Positions 53,003 through 62,878 of a stretch of 64,000 nucleotides of DNA are shown one piece after another (position 1 is the first letter of the stretch; every line of letters begins with the position of its first letter). Both the position numbers and the translations under genes were made by a program. Source of the stretch: an uncultured Croceitalea sp. (GTDB lineage Bacteria > Bacteroidota > Bacteroidia > Flavobacteriales > Flavobacteriaceae); the NCBI GenBank assembly GCA_947499565.1, contig CANMOV010000002.1, positions 1 to 64,000 of the forward strand, given 5' to 3'. The notes under the pieces are model-generated. The model saw only the letters and a program-made list of their open reading frames with translations. It was not told the origin of the DNA and did not search any database.

Positions 53003-55461
53003 TTAGTTAAAATTTTAGTCATTCTCCTAATTCGTTCAGCTAGTTTTTCATTGGAAAGTTTTTCACGAAGCCTATCTGTAATAATAGGGAAGGAGAATGG
53101 TGTTGGGTTTTTACATTGTTTCCAAACGATTTGCTGTACAGCTATACGCTCTAAAGCCATTCGTAAACGTCCTTCTTCCAATTGATGCTCAAAGGTTTCA
53201 GTAAATGCCTGTTGATATAATAAATTGTCATCCTCAAAATCTTTAAATACATCAAAAAGCAATTGTGAACTACTTTGTAAGTGTTTCATTTTAATTCCTT
53301 TATCAGGATAACCTGTAAAAACCATTCCGCTGATTACAGCAATATCCCGAAACTTGCGGCGGGCCATTTCATTACTGTTTAAACTCTTCTGTAAATCAGA
53401 AAGCATATACTCCGCAGTCAAAAGATTATTATCCAAAACATCTTGAATAGCTATAGGTTTATCTGAAAGTAATTCAAACCCATAATCATTATAGGCTAAG
53501 GAGCAGGTAATTGGCGAAAGCAAGCTAATACGATAGGCGAGGAGACTACTCATCGCTTCATGAACACCCCGACCTTCAAAAGGATAAAAAATATGATGGT
53601 ATCCATCCCTAGTTTTAAAAGTTTCTATTAAAAACTCATTAGGTTTTGGTACTAGACTTTCTTCCCGTTGCTTTTTAAACATGGGGGCAAGAGATTTTAT
53701 TTCTTTGGACTGTTTGGCTGTAGGTAGCTCTGCTGTATACAATTCTTGTCTTAACAGTTGAGACATTTGTGCAGAAAAACTCAATCTACCACCCATCCAA
53801 CTAGGTACTTTGCTCGTGCGTTTGGAAGAATTACGAACATGGGCTTGCATGCCTTTAATTCTAATGAATTCTAGATTTCTGCCGGCAAAAGTAAATACAT
53901 CACCTGGAGCTAATTTTGAAATAAAATATTCCTCAATAGAACCGATGTAACCGCCTTTTTGATAGCGTACTGCAATAGAAGCATCCCCAACTATGGTACC
54001 TATTTGAAAACGATGGCGCATGGCAATTCCCCGATTATTTACTTTGAATTTTCCATCTTCTTCAACTTCAACTTTTTGGTATTCATCATAGGTTTTAAGA
54101 CTTTGACTGCCCATCACCAGGAAATTTAATAACCACTGCCATTGATCTTCAGTGACCGCCTGATAGCAAAAAGTTTGCTTTATTTCGCGATAAATTTCTT
54201 TAGGATAAAACCCATCGGATACCGCTAATGTTGTTAGGTATTGTAGTAATACATCAAAACTATTTAAATAAGGAATTCTATCTTCTACCGCGGCATCTTT
54301 CACTGCTTGTTGCATAGCGGAAGCTTCAATAAGTTCCATAGCATGCGTAGGTAAAAAATGTATTACACTTTCTTTGCCTGGTTGATGACCACTGCGACCC
54401 GCACGTTGTAAAAATCGCGCTACACCTTTGGGTCCTCCAATCTGGACTACAGTTTCAACTGGTGCAAAATCAACTCCTAAATCTAAACTAGATGTACAGA
54501 CAACAGCTTTTAAAGTTTCATTTCGAATAGCTTGTTCTACCCAAAGGCGTGTTTCTTTATTTACACTACCATGATGCATCGCCATTTCACCAGCATATTC
54601 TGGGTGCTTTTCTAGAATTTTTTGAAACCAGATTTCGCACTGACTTCGGGTATTGGTAAACAACAAAGTTGTTTTACTGGAATTTATAATGGGTACTACT
54701 TCTTCTAAAAGTCGCAAGCCTAAATGCCCTCGCCAAGGGAAGGTTTCCATTTCCTTTGGTATAATACTTTTAACCGTAATTTTTTTATTGAGTTTTGCCT
54801 TAATTAAAACAGAATTTTGATAAGCTTCGGTTTCTGGACCTAGTAAAACTTGCCGCGCTTGCTCTAAATTCCCTATAGTTGCAGAAATTCCCCAAATTCT
54901 TAGTTTAGGACAGATGCTTTTTAAACGGGAAACACCCAATTCCATCTGGACACCTCGCTTGGTGCCTAAAAGTTCATGCCACTCATCAACCACAATAGCA
55001 GAACAATCCTTAAAAACCTTATCGTATCCTTTGGAAGAAAGCAGTAGTTGTAAACTTTCTGGGGTAGTAATCAATAAATCGGGCATGGTAGTTTTTTGCC
55101 TTGCTCGTTCTTTGGTGGAGGTATCGCCAGTTCGGATACCAACGGTCATTTGTGTTTCTAAATCTTGTGTAATTCGCTCTGCAGACTGCTTAATTTCTTG
55201 TGAAAGGGCTCTTAATGGGGTTATCCAAATTGCTTTTAAGCCCTTCTTATGTTTGGTTTTATATTCGGGATTGTTTTTGATATAATTTAATACAATTGGA
55301 AACCAAAGCGCATAGGTTTTTCCACTGCCAGTTGGGGCGTTGAGGAGTCCATGTTTGCCTTGCAGAAAAGCAGTCCAGCTTTCTTTCTGAAATGCAAAAG
55401 GTTTCCACTCTTGTAGAGAAAACCAGTTTTGGGCGATATGAAATAGACTTGAATGTTTCAG
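52999..55461 (-). CDS. Ligase-associated DEXH box helicase (Lhr-type), start unresolved
   Basis: The first ATG (55149) gives only 716 residues and leaves out the Walker A motif. The frame stays open upstream for ~110 codons, where NAPTGSGKT (55314-55337), NWFSLQEWKPFAFQKESW and ITPLRALSQE occur, restoring ~820 residues, normal for the family. Upstream no ATG, GTG or TTG is found in frame; CTG at 55461 and ATT at 55470 or 55473 remain, or an ATG at 55484 in another frame would need a shift. DEWHE, ATIG and the RAGRSGHQPG motif VI confirm the Lhr helicase. The end given at 55461 is a best guess. The usual ligase and exonuclease partners are not next to it. Confidence 0.85.
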   Translation of the reverse strand: MKHSSLFHIAQNWFSLQEWKPFAFQKESWTAFLQGKHGLLNAPTGSGKTYALWFPIVLNYIKNNPEYKTKHKKGLKAIWITPLRALSQEIKQSAERITQDLETQMTVGIRTGDTSTKERARQKTTMPDLLITTPESLQLLLSSKGYDKVFKDCSAIVVDEWHELLGTKRGVQMELGVSRLKSICPKLRIWGISATIGNLEQARQVLLGPETEAYQNSVLIKAKLNKKITVKSIIPKEMETFPWRGHLGLRLLEEVVPIINSSKTTLLFTNTRSQCEIWFQKILEKHPEYAGEMAMHHGSVNKETRLWVEQAIRNETLKAVVCTSSLDLGVDFAPVETVVQIGGPKGVARFLQRAGRSGHQPGKESVIHFLPTHAMELIEASAMQQAVKDAAVEDRIPYLNSFDVLLQYLTTLAVSDGFYPKEIYREIKQTFCYQAVTEDQWQWLLNFLVMGSQSLKTYDEYQKVEVEEDGKFKVNNRGIAMRHRFQIGTIVGDASIAVRYQKGGYIGSIEEYFISKLAPGDVFTFAGRNLEFIRIKGMQAHVRNSSKRTSKVPSWMGGRLSFSAQMSQLLRQELYTAELPTAKQSKEIKSLAPMFKKQREESLVPKPNEFLIETFKTRDGYHHIFYPFEGRGVHEAMSSLLAYRISLLSPITCSLAYNDYGFELLSDKPIAIQDVLDNNLLTAEYMLSDLQKSLNSNEMARRKFRDIAVISGMVFTGYPDKGIKMKHLQSSSQLLFDVFKDFEDDNLLYQQAFTETFEHQLEEGRLRMALERIAVQQIVWKQCKNPTPFSFPIITDRLREKLSNEKLAERIRRMTKILTK

Positions 55462-55541
55462 TTTAAGAATAATCTTGGTGACATTTTGAAAATTACAAAT
55501 TTCTTTTGGGGATAAATGCCAATTATTTTCTACTTAAAAAT

Positions 55542-55549
55542 TATATTTG
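55542..55549 (+). promoter_or_regulatory. -7 promoter box for terB-like gene
   Basis: TATATTTG matches TAnnTTTG exactly, 18 nt upstream of the ATG at 55568. The TTG of this box (55547) is therefore promoter and not a start codon. Confidence 0.65.
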
Positions 55550-55567
55550 CGCTACAAAATTTTTCAT

Positions 55568-55990
55568 ATGCCCATTATCGATTTATACGAACACAGTGAA
55601 CAACGTCATAACTTGGCGCATTTTGCAACTTTAGCGAGTTTAGCAGCTGTTGATGGAGAGATTAGTCCTGAGGAAAAAGCAATTCTTGATAAGTTCGCCT
55701 TTAAACTCAATATTACTGAGGAAGAGTATAAAGAAGTGATGAAAAAAGAGAATAAATACCCAATTCAAACACCACATAGTGGTGAAAAAAGGTTAAAACG
55801 TTTATTCGAATTTTTTCAAATGTCATTTGCAGACCAATCAATAGATGATGATCAAAAGCGTTTGATAGAGCGTTACGCTATAGCTCTTGGTTATTCACCG
55901 GATACAGCGATTACTATAATTGAAAAATCGTATGGTATCTTCTGCGGTAAAATTGATTTTGAAGACTATCAGTATTTAATGGAGAAGTAG
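55568..55990 (+). CDS. TerB-like (DUF533-type) protein
   Basis: 140 residues from the ATG at 55568 (MPIIDLYEHSEQ); an upstream TTG lies in the promoter. LAHFATLASLAAVDGEISPEEKAILDKFAFKLNITEEEY is the TerB helix-acidic-helix, and a second acidic turn (FADQSIDDDQKRLIERYA) follows. TerB-fold proteins bind metal ions and are linked to tellurite and stress responses. It is divergent from the helicase and converges with fbp 1 nt apart. Confidence 0.85.
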   Translation: MPIIDLYEHSEQRHNLAHFATLASLAAVDGEISPEEKAILDKFAFKLNITEEEYKEVMKKENKYPIQTPHSGEKRLKRLFEFFQMSFADQSIDDDQKRLIERYAIALGYSPDTAITIIEKSYGIFCGKIDFEDYQYLMEK

Positions 55991-55991
55991 T

Positions 55992-56999
55992 CTAGTGATA
56001 CTTCTTTAAAAATTCTTGTAATTTATTAACCATGTTTCTGCTTCCGCAGAAGAAGGGCACGCGCTGGTGTAGCTCCGTAGGCTGAATATCCATAATTCGA
56101 GTTTTGCCTCCTATAGCTAATCCATTTGCTTGTTCTGCGATAAAAGCCATTGGGTTGCATTCGTAAAGTAATCTGAGTTTTCCATTTTGGGCAACACTGC
56201 TTTTTGGGTACATGTAAATACCACCCTTTATCATATTTCTATGAAAATCTGATACTAAAGACCCTATGTATCTAGATGTGTAAGGTCTATCACCTTCTTC
56301 TTGCTGGCAATATTTGATATAATCTTTAACACCTTGTAAAAAATGAATATAATTCCCTTCGTTTACGGAGTAGATTTTACCATCCTCAGGAAATTGCATA
56401 TTGGGGTGCGATAGGTAAAAGGTTCCTAGAGCAGGGTTAAGCGTAAAGCCATTTACACCATCGCCTGTGGTATAAACCAACATGGTAGAAGTTCCATATA
56501 CTACATAGCCCGCTGCTACTTGCTGGTTTCCTGGTTGCAAAAAATCTTCCAGTTGTACGGGAGTGCCAACAGGGGTAATACGCCTATAGATTGAAAAAAT
56601 TGTTCCTACAGAAACGTTAACATCAATGTTCGAAGAGCCATCTAAAGGATCAATCAAAACCACATATTTGTTTTGATGTTTTTCGTCGTTACTATTAATA
56701 CTTATGAAAGAATCTTCTTCTTCTGATGCTATACCACAAACAATCTCTCTATTAGTTAAGGTCTGAATAAATTTTTCATTAGCGAAAACATCTAGTTTTT
56801 GTTGATCTTCACCTTGGACATTAGTATCGCCTGCTGCTCCAATTACATCTACTAAACCAGCTTTATTAACTTCATGATTAACTACTTTAGCAGCTAAACG
56901 TATGGCATTTATAAGTTTAGAAAGCTCCCCGGAAGAATATTGAAATGAGGACTGATTTTCAATAATAAATTCACCAAGAGTTTGATTTTTTTTGGTCAT
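55992..56999 (-). CDS. fbp: Fructose-1,6-bisphosphatase class I
   Basis: 335 residues, the class I length. [27 protein letters not shown] (~111-137) is the metal/phosphate motif, with EEED in [10 protein letters not shown] and the substrate region [11 protein letters not shown]...[17 protein letters not shown]. It hydrolyses fructose-1,6-bisphosphate to fructose-6-phosphate in gluconeogenesis. It is monocistronic, divergent from the GNAT-lysC operon. Confidence 0.97.
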   Translation of the reverse strand: MTKKNQTLGEFIIENQSSFQYSSGELSKLINAIRLAAKVVNHEVNKAGLVDVIGAAGDTNVQGEDQQKLDVFANEKFIQTLTNREIVCGIASEEEDSFISINSNDEKHQNKYVVLIDPLDGSSNIDVNVSVGTIFSIYRRITPVGTPVQLEDFLQPGNQQVAAGYVVYGTSTMLVYTTGDGVNGFTLNPALGTFYLSHPNMQFPEDGKIYSVNEGNYIHFLQGVKDYIKYCQQEEGDRPYTSRYIGSLVSDFHRNMIKGGIYMYPKSSVAQNGKLRLLYECNPMAFIAEQANGLAIGGKTRIMDIQPTELHQRVPFFCGSRNMVNKLQEFLKKYH

Positions 57000-57060
57000 T
57001 TAGGCAGTGTTATATTTTGACCACAAATATCGGTCATTTTGTGAAACTACATCGTTTTCG

Positions 57061-57092
57061 TTGAGGATTAGTTTTATAAATTTATAACTTTG
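57061..57092 (+). promoter_or_regulatory. Housekeeping-type promoter of the GNAT-lysC operon
   Basis: TTG (57061-57063) and TAACTTTG (57085-57092), spaced ~21 nt, match the Bacteroidota promoter exactly. The -7 box lies 19 nt upstream of the ATG at 57112. Confidence 0.75.
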
Positions 57093-57111
57093 TGTTTTAT
57101 TTGTAACAACT

Positions 57112-57591
57112 ATGAAATTTACGATTAGAGATTCGGTTATAGAAGATATGCCGCAAGTATTGGGATTAATAAATGAGCTTGCTCTATTTGAAAAAGAGGC
57201 TAATGCAGTTCTTGTTACCAGTAAAGATTTACAGAAAGATGGCTTTGGTGAAAAACCGTTGTTTCATTGTTTTGTAGCAGAAGCAGGTAATGAGCTAGTG
57301 GGAATTGCTTTGGTTTACCCAAGATATTCAACTTGGAAGGGACCAGTAATACATTTAGAAGATTTAATTGTTACTGAAAAAATGCGAGGGAGTGGTTTGG
57401 GTACAGCATTATTAGAAGAGGTTGTAAAATATGGGCATAACCTTGGCGTTAAAAGAATTAGCTGGGAAGTTTTAGATTGGAACGAACCTGCTATAAAGTT
57501 TTATGAAAGCAAAGGAGCTAATGTAATGCGGGATTGGGATGTTGTGCAACTGGATGAAGAAGGAATAAAAAGATTTTTAGAAAACACATGA
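57112..57591 (+). CDS. GNAT-family N-acetyltransferase
   Basis: 159 residues, close to the diamine/spermidine-type GNATs in pattern: FTIRDSVIEDMPQVLGLINELALFEKEANAV opening, LEDLIVTEKMRGSGLGTALLEEVVKYG acetyl-CoA loop and WNEPAIKFYESKGANVMRDW closing. The substrate is probably an amine such as a diamine. It overlaps lysC by 4 nt (ATGA), so both are made together. Confidence 0.88.
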   Translation: MKFTIRDSVIEDMPQVLGLINELALFEKEANAVLVTSKDLQKDGFGEKPLFHCFVAEAGNELVGIALVYPRYSTWKGPVIHLEDLIVTEKMRGSGLGTALLEEVVKYGHNLGVKRISWEVLDWNEPAIKFYESKGANVMRDWDVVQLDEEGIKRFLENT

Positions 57592-58838
57592 GAATATTCA
57601 AATTTGGAGGAGCATCAGTAAAAGATGCCGCGGGTGTAAAGAATGTGGTTAAGGTCCTTAAAGAAGTAGGGCACCAAGACACACTATTGGTCATTTCCGC
57701 AATGGGGAAGACCACAAATGCCATGGAGAAAGTGGTAAACTGCTACTTTGATAGCAAAAAAGGATTAGAAGAAGCAATAGAAGAGGTTAAAGATGGTCAT
57801 AAAGCAATAATCAATACCCTTTTTGAGGCCAAGAATCATAGCATTCACAATAAGATAAATGCGCTGATTGAAGAATTTAGAGGTTTTTTAATGTGGAACA
57901 AATCACCTAAATATGCTTTTGTTTACGATCAAGTAGTTGGATATGGTGAATTGCTTTCTACCACAATAGTTAGTGCATATTTAAACGAGGCTGGGTTAGA
58001 GAATCAGTGGCTAGATGTTAGAGATTTAATTAAAACAGACAATAGCTACCGTGATGCGCAGGTAGATTGGGAAAGCACTCAAGGTGAAGTAAACTCTAAG
58101 ATAAATAAAGCTAAGCTAAATATTACCCAGGGCTTTTTAGGGAGTGATGAAAACAATTTTACTACTACGCTTGGGCGTGAAGGTTCGGATTATACGGCAG
58201 CAATTTTAGCGTATTGTTTAAATGCAAAATCTGTAACTATATGGAAAGATGTACCCGGAGTATTAAATGCGGATCCGCGTCATTTTGAGGAAACGGAATT
58301 GCTAAATGAGATTTCTTACCGAGAAGCCATTGAACTTGCGTTCTATGGAGCATCCGTAATTCACCCAAAAACTTTGCAGCCGTTGCAAGGGAAGGAAATA
58401 CCTTTGCAGGTAAAATCCTTTTTAAATCCAAAAGAAGCAGGAACAACTGTAGGTAGAGGAACCAAAATAACACCAGAAATTCCTTGCTTTATAGTCAAGA
58501 GAGACCAAGTTTTACTTAAACTATCTTCATTAGATTTTTCTTTTATCGTTGAAGAGAATATGAGTGAAATCTTTAAGCTTTTTCACGACTACCGACTTAA
58601 AGTAGATTTAATACAAAATTCTGCAATTAGTTTCTCGGTTTGCCTAGATAATAAATTTGGCGGACTTAAGGAAATACTCCCTGTACTAGAAGAGAAGTTT
58701 AAGGTTACATGTGAGGAGGGAGTATCACTTTATACCATACGCCATTTTGATGAAAACTCGGTCGAAAAAATCCTAAATGGATATGTTGTTTTGGTAGAAC
58801 AACGAGGTAAAGAAACTATTCAATTAGTAGTAAAATAA
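57588..58838 (+). CDS. lysC: Aspartate kinase
   Basis: 416 residues. KFGGASV (5-11), the FVYDQVVGYGELLSTT stretch and LGREGSDYTAAILAY are kinase motifs, and ~290-416 contains two ACT-type regulatory units (LSSLDFSFIVEENMSEIFKLF). It makes aspartyl phosphate for lysine, threonine and methionine synthesis; feedback by end products is likely through the ACT part. It is monofunctional, with no homoserine dehydrogenase fused. Confidence 0.95.
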   Translation: MRIFKFGGASVKDAAGVKNVVKVLKEVGHQDTLLVISAMGKTTNAMEKVVNCYFDSKKGLEEAIEEVKDGHKAIINTLFEAKNHSIHNKINALIEEFRGFLMWNKSPKYAFVYDQVVGYGELLSTTIVSAYLNEAGLENQWLDVRDLIKTDNSYRDAQVDWESTQGEVNSKINKAKLNITQGFLGSDENNFTTTLGREGSDYTAAILAYCLNAKSVTIWKDVPGVLNADPRHFEETELLNEISYREAIELAFYGASVIHPKTLQPLQGKEIPLQVKSFLNPKEAGTTVGRGTKITPEIPCFIVKRDQVLLKLSSLDFSFIVEENMSEIFKLFHDYRLKVDLIQNSAISFSVCLDNKFGGLKEILPVLEEKFKVTCEEGVSLYTIRHFDENSVEKILNGYVVLVEQRGKETIQLVVK

Positions 58839-58893
58839 ACATATAATAAGCACGCAATCCCTGTATTTTCCTATATTTACCATTACCTAAATT

Positions 58894-60702
58894 TTGTATT
58901 CTATGGGGTTGGTATCTGCGAAAGAAGTTGCAAAAGTCATAAAATTAGACAAGTATGGCATTTTAGGCACTTTTATTGGATGGTTATTAATGGTGGTAAC
59001 CAAGATATCTTCAATTAATAGATTCTACGACAACAATAAAGATTTAGAAGGCACCCAATTTTTAGAAGCTATTCTGGAGCATTACGAAATAGACTTTGAA
59101 ATTCCTGAGGAAGATTTTAAGCGATTACCAAAGGATGGTGCTTTTATTACAATTTCCAATCATCCACTTGGCGGGATTGATGGCGTACTACTTTTAAAGC
59201 TAATGCTCCAACAACGTTCAGATTTTAAGATAATAGCTAATTTTTTGTTGAATCGAATTGAACCGATGAAGCAATTTATTTTGCCCGTAAACCCTTTTGA
59301 AGAACATAAAGATGCAAAAAGCAGTATTGCTGGGTTTAAAAGTGCACTAAAACACATAAGAGGGGGTCACCCACTTGGTATTTTTCCAGCAGGCGAGGTC
59401 TCCACTTATCGGGATGGGAAATTAGTAGTAGATAAGCCCTGGGAAGAAGCGGCTTTAAAGTTGATAAAAAAAGCCGAAGTTCCTGTAGTGCCCATCTATT
59501 TTCATGCAAAAAACAGCCGTTTGTTTTATAGGTTGTCAAAAATGAACGATGTTTTTAGAACAGCCAAACTACCTTCAGAAGTTACTACTCAAAGTCGCAG
59601 GCCTATTAAGGTTAGAATAGGGCAACCTATTTCGGTGAAAATGCAAAAGGAAGAGGAAACTCTTACAGGTTTTACGGAATTACTTAGAAAGAAAACCTAT
59701 TTACTAGCGAATGCTTTTGAAAAAGAAAGTCTGTTGGATAAGGTCCCAACAACATTAAAAATCCCGAAGTCACCAAAGAAGATTGCTTCTGCTGTGCGTA
59801 CAGAAGTTATTCAAGGGGAAATTGAAAAACTGAGAGAGAAAGAATGTCGCTTACTCCAAAGTAAAAATTATGAAGTTTTCTTGGCCCAAGAACAGCATAT
59901 GCCTTTTATTTTAAAAGAAATAGGACGCCAGCGTGAAGTTACTTTTAGAGCGATAGGAGAAGGAACTAACAATGCAATTGATTTAGATGAATTCGACTCT
60001 TATTACCATCACCTTTTCTTATGGGATGATACTAATAAGGCAATTGTTGGGGCCTATCGTATGGGATTAGGGTCCCAGATTTTTAAAGCCCACGGGATAG
60101 ATGGATTTTATCTTCAAGATTTGTTTCGTTTTGAACCAGAGTTGTATGGTATGATGTCTAAATCCATTGAAATGGGTAGAGCCTACATTGTTAAAGAATA
60201 TCAACAAAAACCTATGCCGCTATTTCTCCTTTGGAAAGGTATAGTACATACCACATTGCGATATCCGGAACATAAATATTTAATTGGTGGGGTAAGTATT
60301 AGCAATCAGTTTTCTAATTTTTCAAAGTCGTTGATGATTGAATTTATGAAATCTAACTACTGGGATCCATATGTTGCGCAATACGTGCATCCTAAAAAAG
60401 AGTTTAAGGTAAAACTAAAAGATGCAGATAAAGAATTTGTGTTTGATGAAGCAAAAGCAGATTTAAATAAGTTCGATAAGCTGATTGATGAAGTGGAACC
60501 TGGAAGCCTTCGTCTGCCAGTACTTATTAAAAAATATATTAAGCAGAATGCGCGGATGGTAGCATTTAATGTAGATCCCTTATTTAATAATGCTGTAGAT
60601 GGTTTAATGTATATTAAAATTGCTGACTTACCCGAAAGTACTGTTAAACCAGTGATGGAGGAATTTCAAGCAGAATTGGAACGAAAGCATCAGCAGACTT
60701 AA
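58894..60702 (+). CDS. olsF: OlsF-like bifunctional ornithine lipid acyltransferase
   Basis: 602 residues. The N-terminal half (~70-290) is an O-acyltransferase: NHPLGGIDGV and FPAGEVSTYRDG are PlsC-type motifs. The C-terminal half (~310-560) is an OlsB-like GNAT: REVTFRAIGEG, DEFDSYYHHLFLWDDTNKAIVGAYRMGLG, and the EMGRAYIVKEYQ stretch. This order is that of OlsF known from Flavobacterium johnsoniae and Serratia, which makes ornithine lipid from ornithine. A member of this group can also use glycine or other head groups, so head-group specificity is inferred. Confidence 0.85.
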   Translation: MYSMGLVSAKEVAKVIKLDKYGILGTFIGWLLMVVTKISSINRFYDNNKDLEGTQFLEAILEHYEIDFEIPEEDFKRLPKDGAFITISNHPLGGIDGVLLLKLMLQQRSDFKIIANFLLNRIEPMKQFILPVNPFEEHKDAKSSIAGFKSALKHIRGGHPLGIFPAGEVSTYRDGKLVVDKPWEEAALKLIKKAEVPVVPIYFHAKNSRLFYRLSKMNDVFRTAKLPSEVTTQSRRPIKVRIGQPISVKMQKEEETLTGFTELLRKKTYLLANAFEKESLLDKVPTTLKIPKSPKKIASAVRTEVIQGEIEKLREKECRLLQSKNYEVFLAQEQHMPFILKEIGRQREVTFRAIGEGTNNAIDLDEFDSYYHHLFLWDDTNKAIVGAYRMGLGSQIFKAHGIDGFYLQDLFRFEPELYGMMSKSIEMGRAYIVKEYQQKPMPLFLLWKGIVHTTLRYPEHKYLIGGVSISNQFSNFSKSLMIEFMKSNYWDPYVAQYVHPKKEFKVKLKDADKEFVFDEAKADLNKFDKLIDEVEPGSLRLPVLIKKYIKQNARMVAFNVDPLFNNAVDGLMYIKIADLPESTVKPVMEEFQAELERKHQQT

Positions 60703-60716
60703 AACTAGGAAGACGA

Positions 60717-61718
60717 ATGAAAGCTATTTTTCAATTCCTAATTCTTTTATTCTCTTCATCTGTCTTTGCACAGTTTACAGTTTCAGGATATGTTTATGAT
60801 AATAGCACCAAAGAACCACTTTTAGGTGTTTCTATTTTTTATGATGGTTCTACCATTGGAACAATAACAGATGATAAGGGCTATTTTAAATTAACCACTT
60901 CCGGTAGAATGGCAGGAAATCTAATTATTAATTTTTTAGGCTATGAGACAGTTATTTTATCAGAAACTAAGAATGGTGATTTAGGAACTATTTTCTTAAA
61001 TGAGAAGCCATTAGAATTAAAAGAAGTAGTTCTACTCCCAGATACATGGAGTAGGCGTAAGAAGTTAAGGATTTTTAGAAAAGAGTTTTTAGGGTCAACA
61101 AATGCGAGCTATAAATGTAAAATCTTAAATGAAGAAGATATAAGGTTCTACTACAATGCAACAGAGAATAGGTTATACGCATATGCTAAAAAGCCTATTC
61201 TAATAGATAATAAGTATTTAGGCTATCGTGTTACGTATAATTTGATTGATTTTGAAGCAGATTTTTTTAATCAAGTGGATGATGAACCTCCAGTGACTAA
61301 AGCTACGTACATGGCGGGAACATTATTTTTTAAAGATTTGAATACCACAAAACCGAAGAAAAAATATATAAAGAACAGGGAAAGTAGCTATTATGGTTCT
61401 GGAATACATTTTATGAGATCACTTGCAAGGCAAAATTTAGATACTGAAGGTTTTTCTATTTTCAAAAAGAGATTTCAAGTAAATCCAAAGGAGGTTTTTA
61501 GTGCTGTGGAAATTGATGGGCTTACCCAAATTATTCAGAGAGCTGAAAGACTTTCTATTACTTTTAAAAATGAGCAATCTTTTATACTGGTGACAGAAAA
61601 TCCGTATTATATAGATGATTATGGGAATCACTTACCAAGTAGGAATATTTCTTTTGGAGGCAAAATAGGAACACTTAGAGCGGCTAATTTACTTCCTTTA
61701 GACTATAAGATTGATTAA
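60717..61718 (+). CDS. CarboxypepD_reg-like secreted protein
   Basis: 333 residues. A signal peptide (MKAIFQFLILLFSSSVFA) precedes a CarboxypepD_reg_2 domain (~22-105: VSGYVYDNSTKEPLLGVSIFYDGSTIGTITDDKGYF). The remainder is a beta-rich domain of unknown role. It is 14 nt after olsF, likely the same transcript, and converges with the arsenate-reductase-like gene. Confidence 0.85.
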   Translation: MKAIFQFLILLFSSSVFAQFTVSGYVYDNSTKEPLLGVSIFYDGSTIGTITDDKGYFKLTTSGRMAGNLIINFLGYETVILSETKNGDLGTIFLNEKPLELKEVVLLPDTWSRRKKLRIFRKEFLGSTNASYKCKILNEEDIRFYYNATENRLYAYAKKPILIDNKYLGYRVTYNLIDFEADFFNQVDDEPPVTKATYMAGTLFFKDLNTTKPKKKYIKNRESSYYGSGIHFMRSLARQNLDTEGFSIFKKRFQVNPKEVFSAVEIDGLTQIIQRAERLSITFKNEQSFILVTENPYYIDDYGNHLPSRNISFGGKIGTLRAANLLPLDYKID

Positions 61719-61727
61719 ATAAATCTT

Positions 61728-62363
61728 TTAGGACTCTTTAATACTCTCAAAAACGTATAACAACTCGGTAGCTATTTGATGACTTCGTTCCTCATACTTT
61801 TCAGCTTGTAAAGGAGTTCCGTCAAAAGCTTTTGGGTCTTTATAGGTAATTGGAAATCGTTTTTCCGCACCAACTACTATTGGACATGCTTCATTGGCAG
61901 AATCACAAGTCATAATTGCTCCAAATCCTGATTTTGGATTAAATGAATCATCATAGGTTTTAGAAAACCCAATTATAGGATGATTGTTCTTGGAATATTT
62001 AATACTGTAAACGGGGTTTTTAGCCTCAGAAAGCTTTTTTACTTCAAAACCGGCATTTTCTAAGGTTTTAGCAGCAACAGGAAATAAGGCAGTTGCTTCA
62101 GTACCCCCAGAATAACAGGTAACATTTGCGATACCTACATAGTTTGCTAGAGCTTCTGCCCATACCTGAGACAGATGACTACGTCTAGAGTTATGGGTAC
62201 AGATAAAATTTAAATGTATTGGTTCCTCATTAGAAATCTTAAATTTTAAATAGGCTATCAAGGGCTGTAAAATTTCTTTTCGCTCAGCGGATATTGCCTT
62301 AGTATTTAGTGATTGAATTGTTTCTTCTATTTTTGAAAATAGTGTCAATGTTTTTGTCGTCAT
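61728..62363 (-). CDS. LMW-phosphatase/arsenate reductase-like protein
   Basis: 211 residues. FICTHNSRRSHLSQVWAE (~53-70) has the CX5R phosphate loop of low-molecular-weight phosphatases and thioredoxin-type arsenate reductases. The longer C-terminal part holds a TCDSANEACPI cysteine pair suitable for a disulfide relay. It is the last gene of an ars-type operon, so arsenate reductase is the likeliest role. It is longer than E. coli-like LMW-PTP by about 50 residues. Confidence 0.8.
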   Translation of the reverse strand: MTTKTLTLFSKIEETIQSLNTKAISAERKEILQPLIAYLKFKISNEEPIHLNFICTHNSRRSHLSQVWAEALANYVGIANVTCYSGGTEATALFPVAAKTLENAGFEVKKLSEAKNPVYSIKYSKNNHPIIGFSKTYDDSFNPKSGFGAIMTCDSANEACPIVVGAEKRFPITYKDPKAFDGTPLQAEKYEERSHQIATELLYVFESIKES

Positions 62364-62370
62364 TTTCTAA

Positions 62371-62868
62371 TTATATTCCTACTATTTCACTTCGCTTTTC
62401 ATAGAGTAGGTTATCTTTCCAAATGCCATCTTTGGTTTTTCCTACTTTCTCACGTTTTCCAATAAAACGAAAACCTGCTTTTTCATGTAATTTAATACTT
62501 CCAATATTTTCAGGAAATATTCCTGATTGAATGGTCCAATACCCTGCGTTTTCACTCTCTTCGATAAGTTTTAATAATAAGGCTTTGCCAACGCCAGAAC
62601 CTCTAGAAGCTGCCGCGATATAGACACTAACTTCACCAATGCCTCCATATACACATCTACTGGAAACAGGGGAGAGTGCTGCCCAACCTAAAACTTTGTT
62701 TTCCTTTACTGCAATAAACCGACATTCTTTTATATGCGCTTTGTCCCAGCTTTTAAAATCTGGAACAGAAGTTTCAAAAGTTGCAAAACCAGTAGAAATT
62801 CCTTCCATGTAGATTTTTGCTACTTCCGACCAGTCTTCCTGAGTCATGTTTCTAATTGTCATTGGCAA
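62371..62868 (-). CDS. GNAT-family acetyltransferase, ArsN1-like
   Basis: 165 residues of the phosphinothricin-acetyltransferase group: RNMTQEDWSEVAKIYMEGISTGFATFET, CVYGGIGEVSVYIAAASRGSGVGKALLLKLIEESENAGY and IKLHEKAGFRFIGKREKVG. PAT-type enzymes in ars operons (ArsN1) acetylate arsinothricin, so that role is plausible; a simpler antibiotic or amino-acid acetylation is the alternative. It is 7 nt upstream of the arsenate-reductase-like gene and 10 nt after DUF6428. Confidence 0.8.
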   Translation of the reverse strand: MPMTIRNMTQEDWSEVAKIYMEGISTGFATFETSVPDFKSWDKAHIKECRFIAVKENKVLGWAALSPVSSRCVYGGIGEVSVYIAAASRGSGVGKALLLKLIEESENAGYWTIQSGIFPENIGSIKLHEKAGFRFIGKREKVGKTKDGIWKDNLLYEKRSEIVGI

Positions 62869-62878
62869 ATGATTTTAA

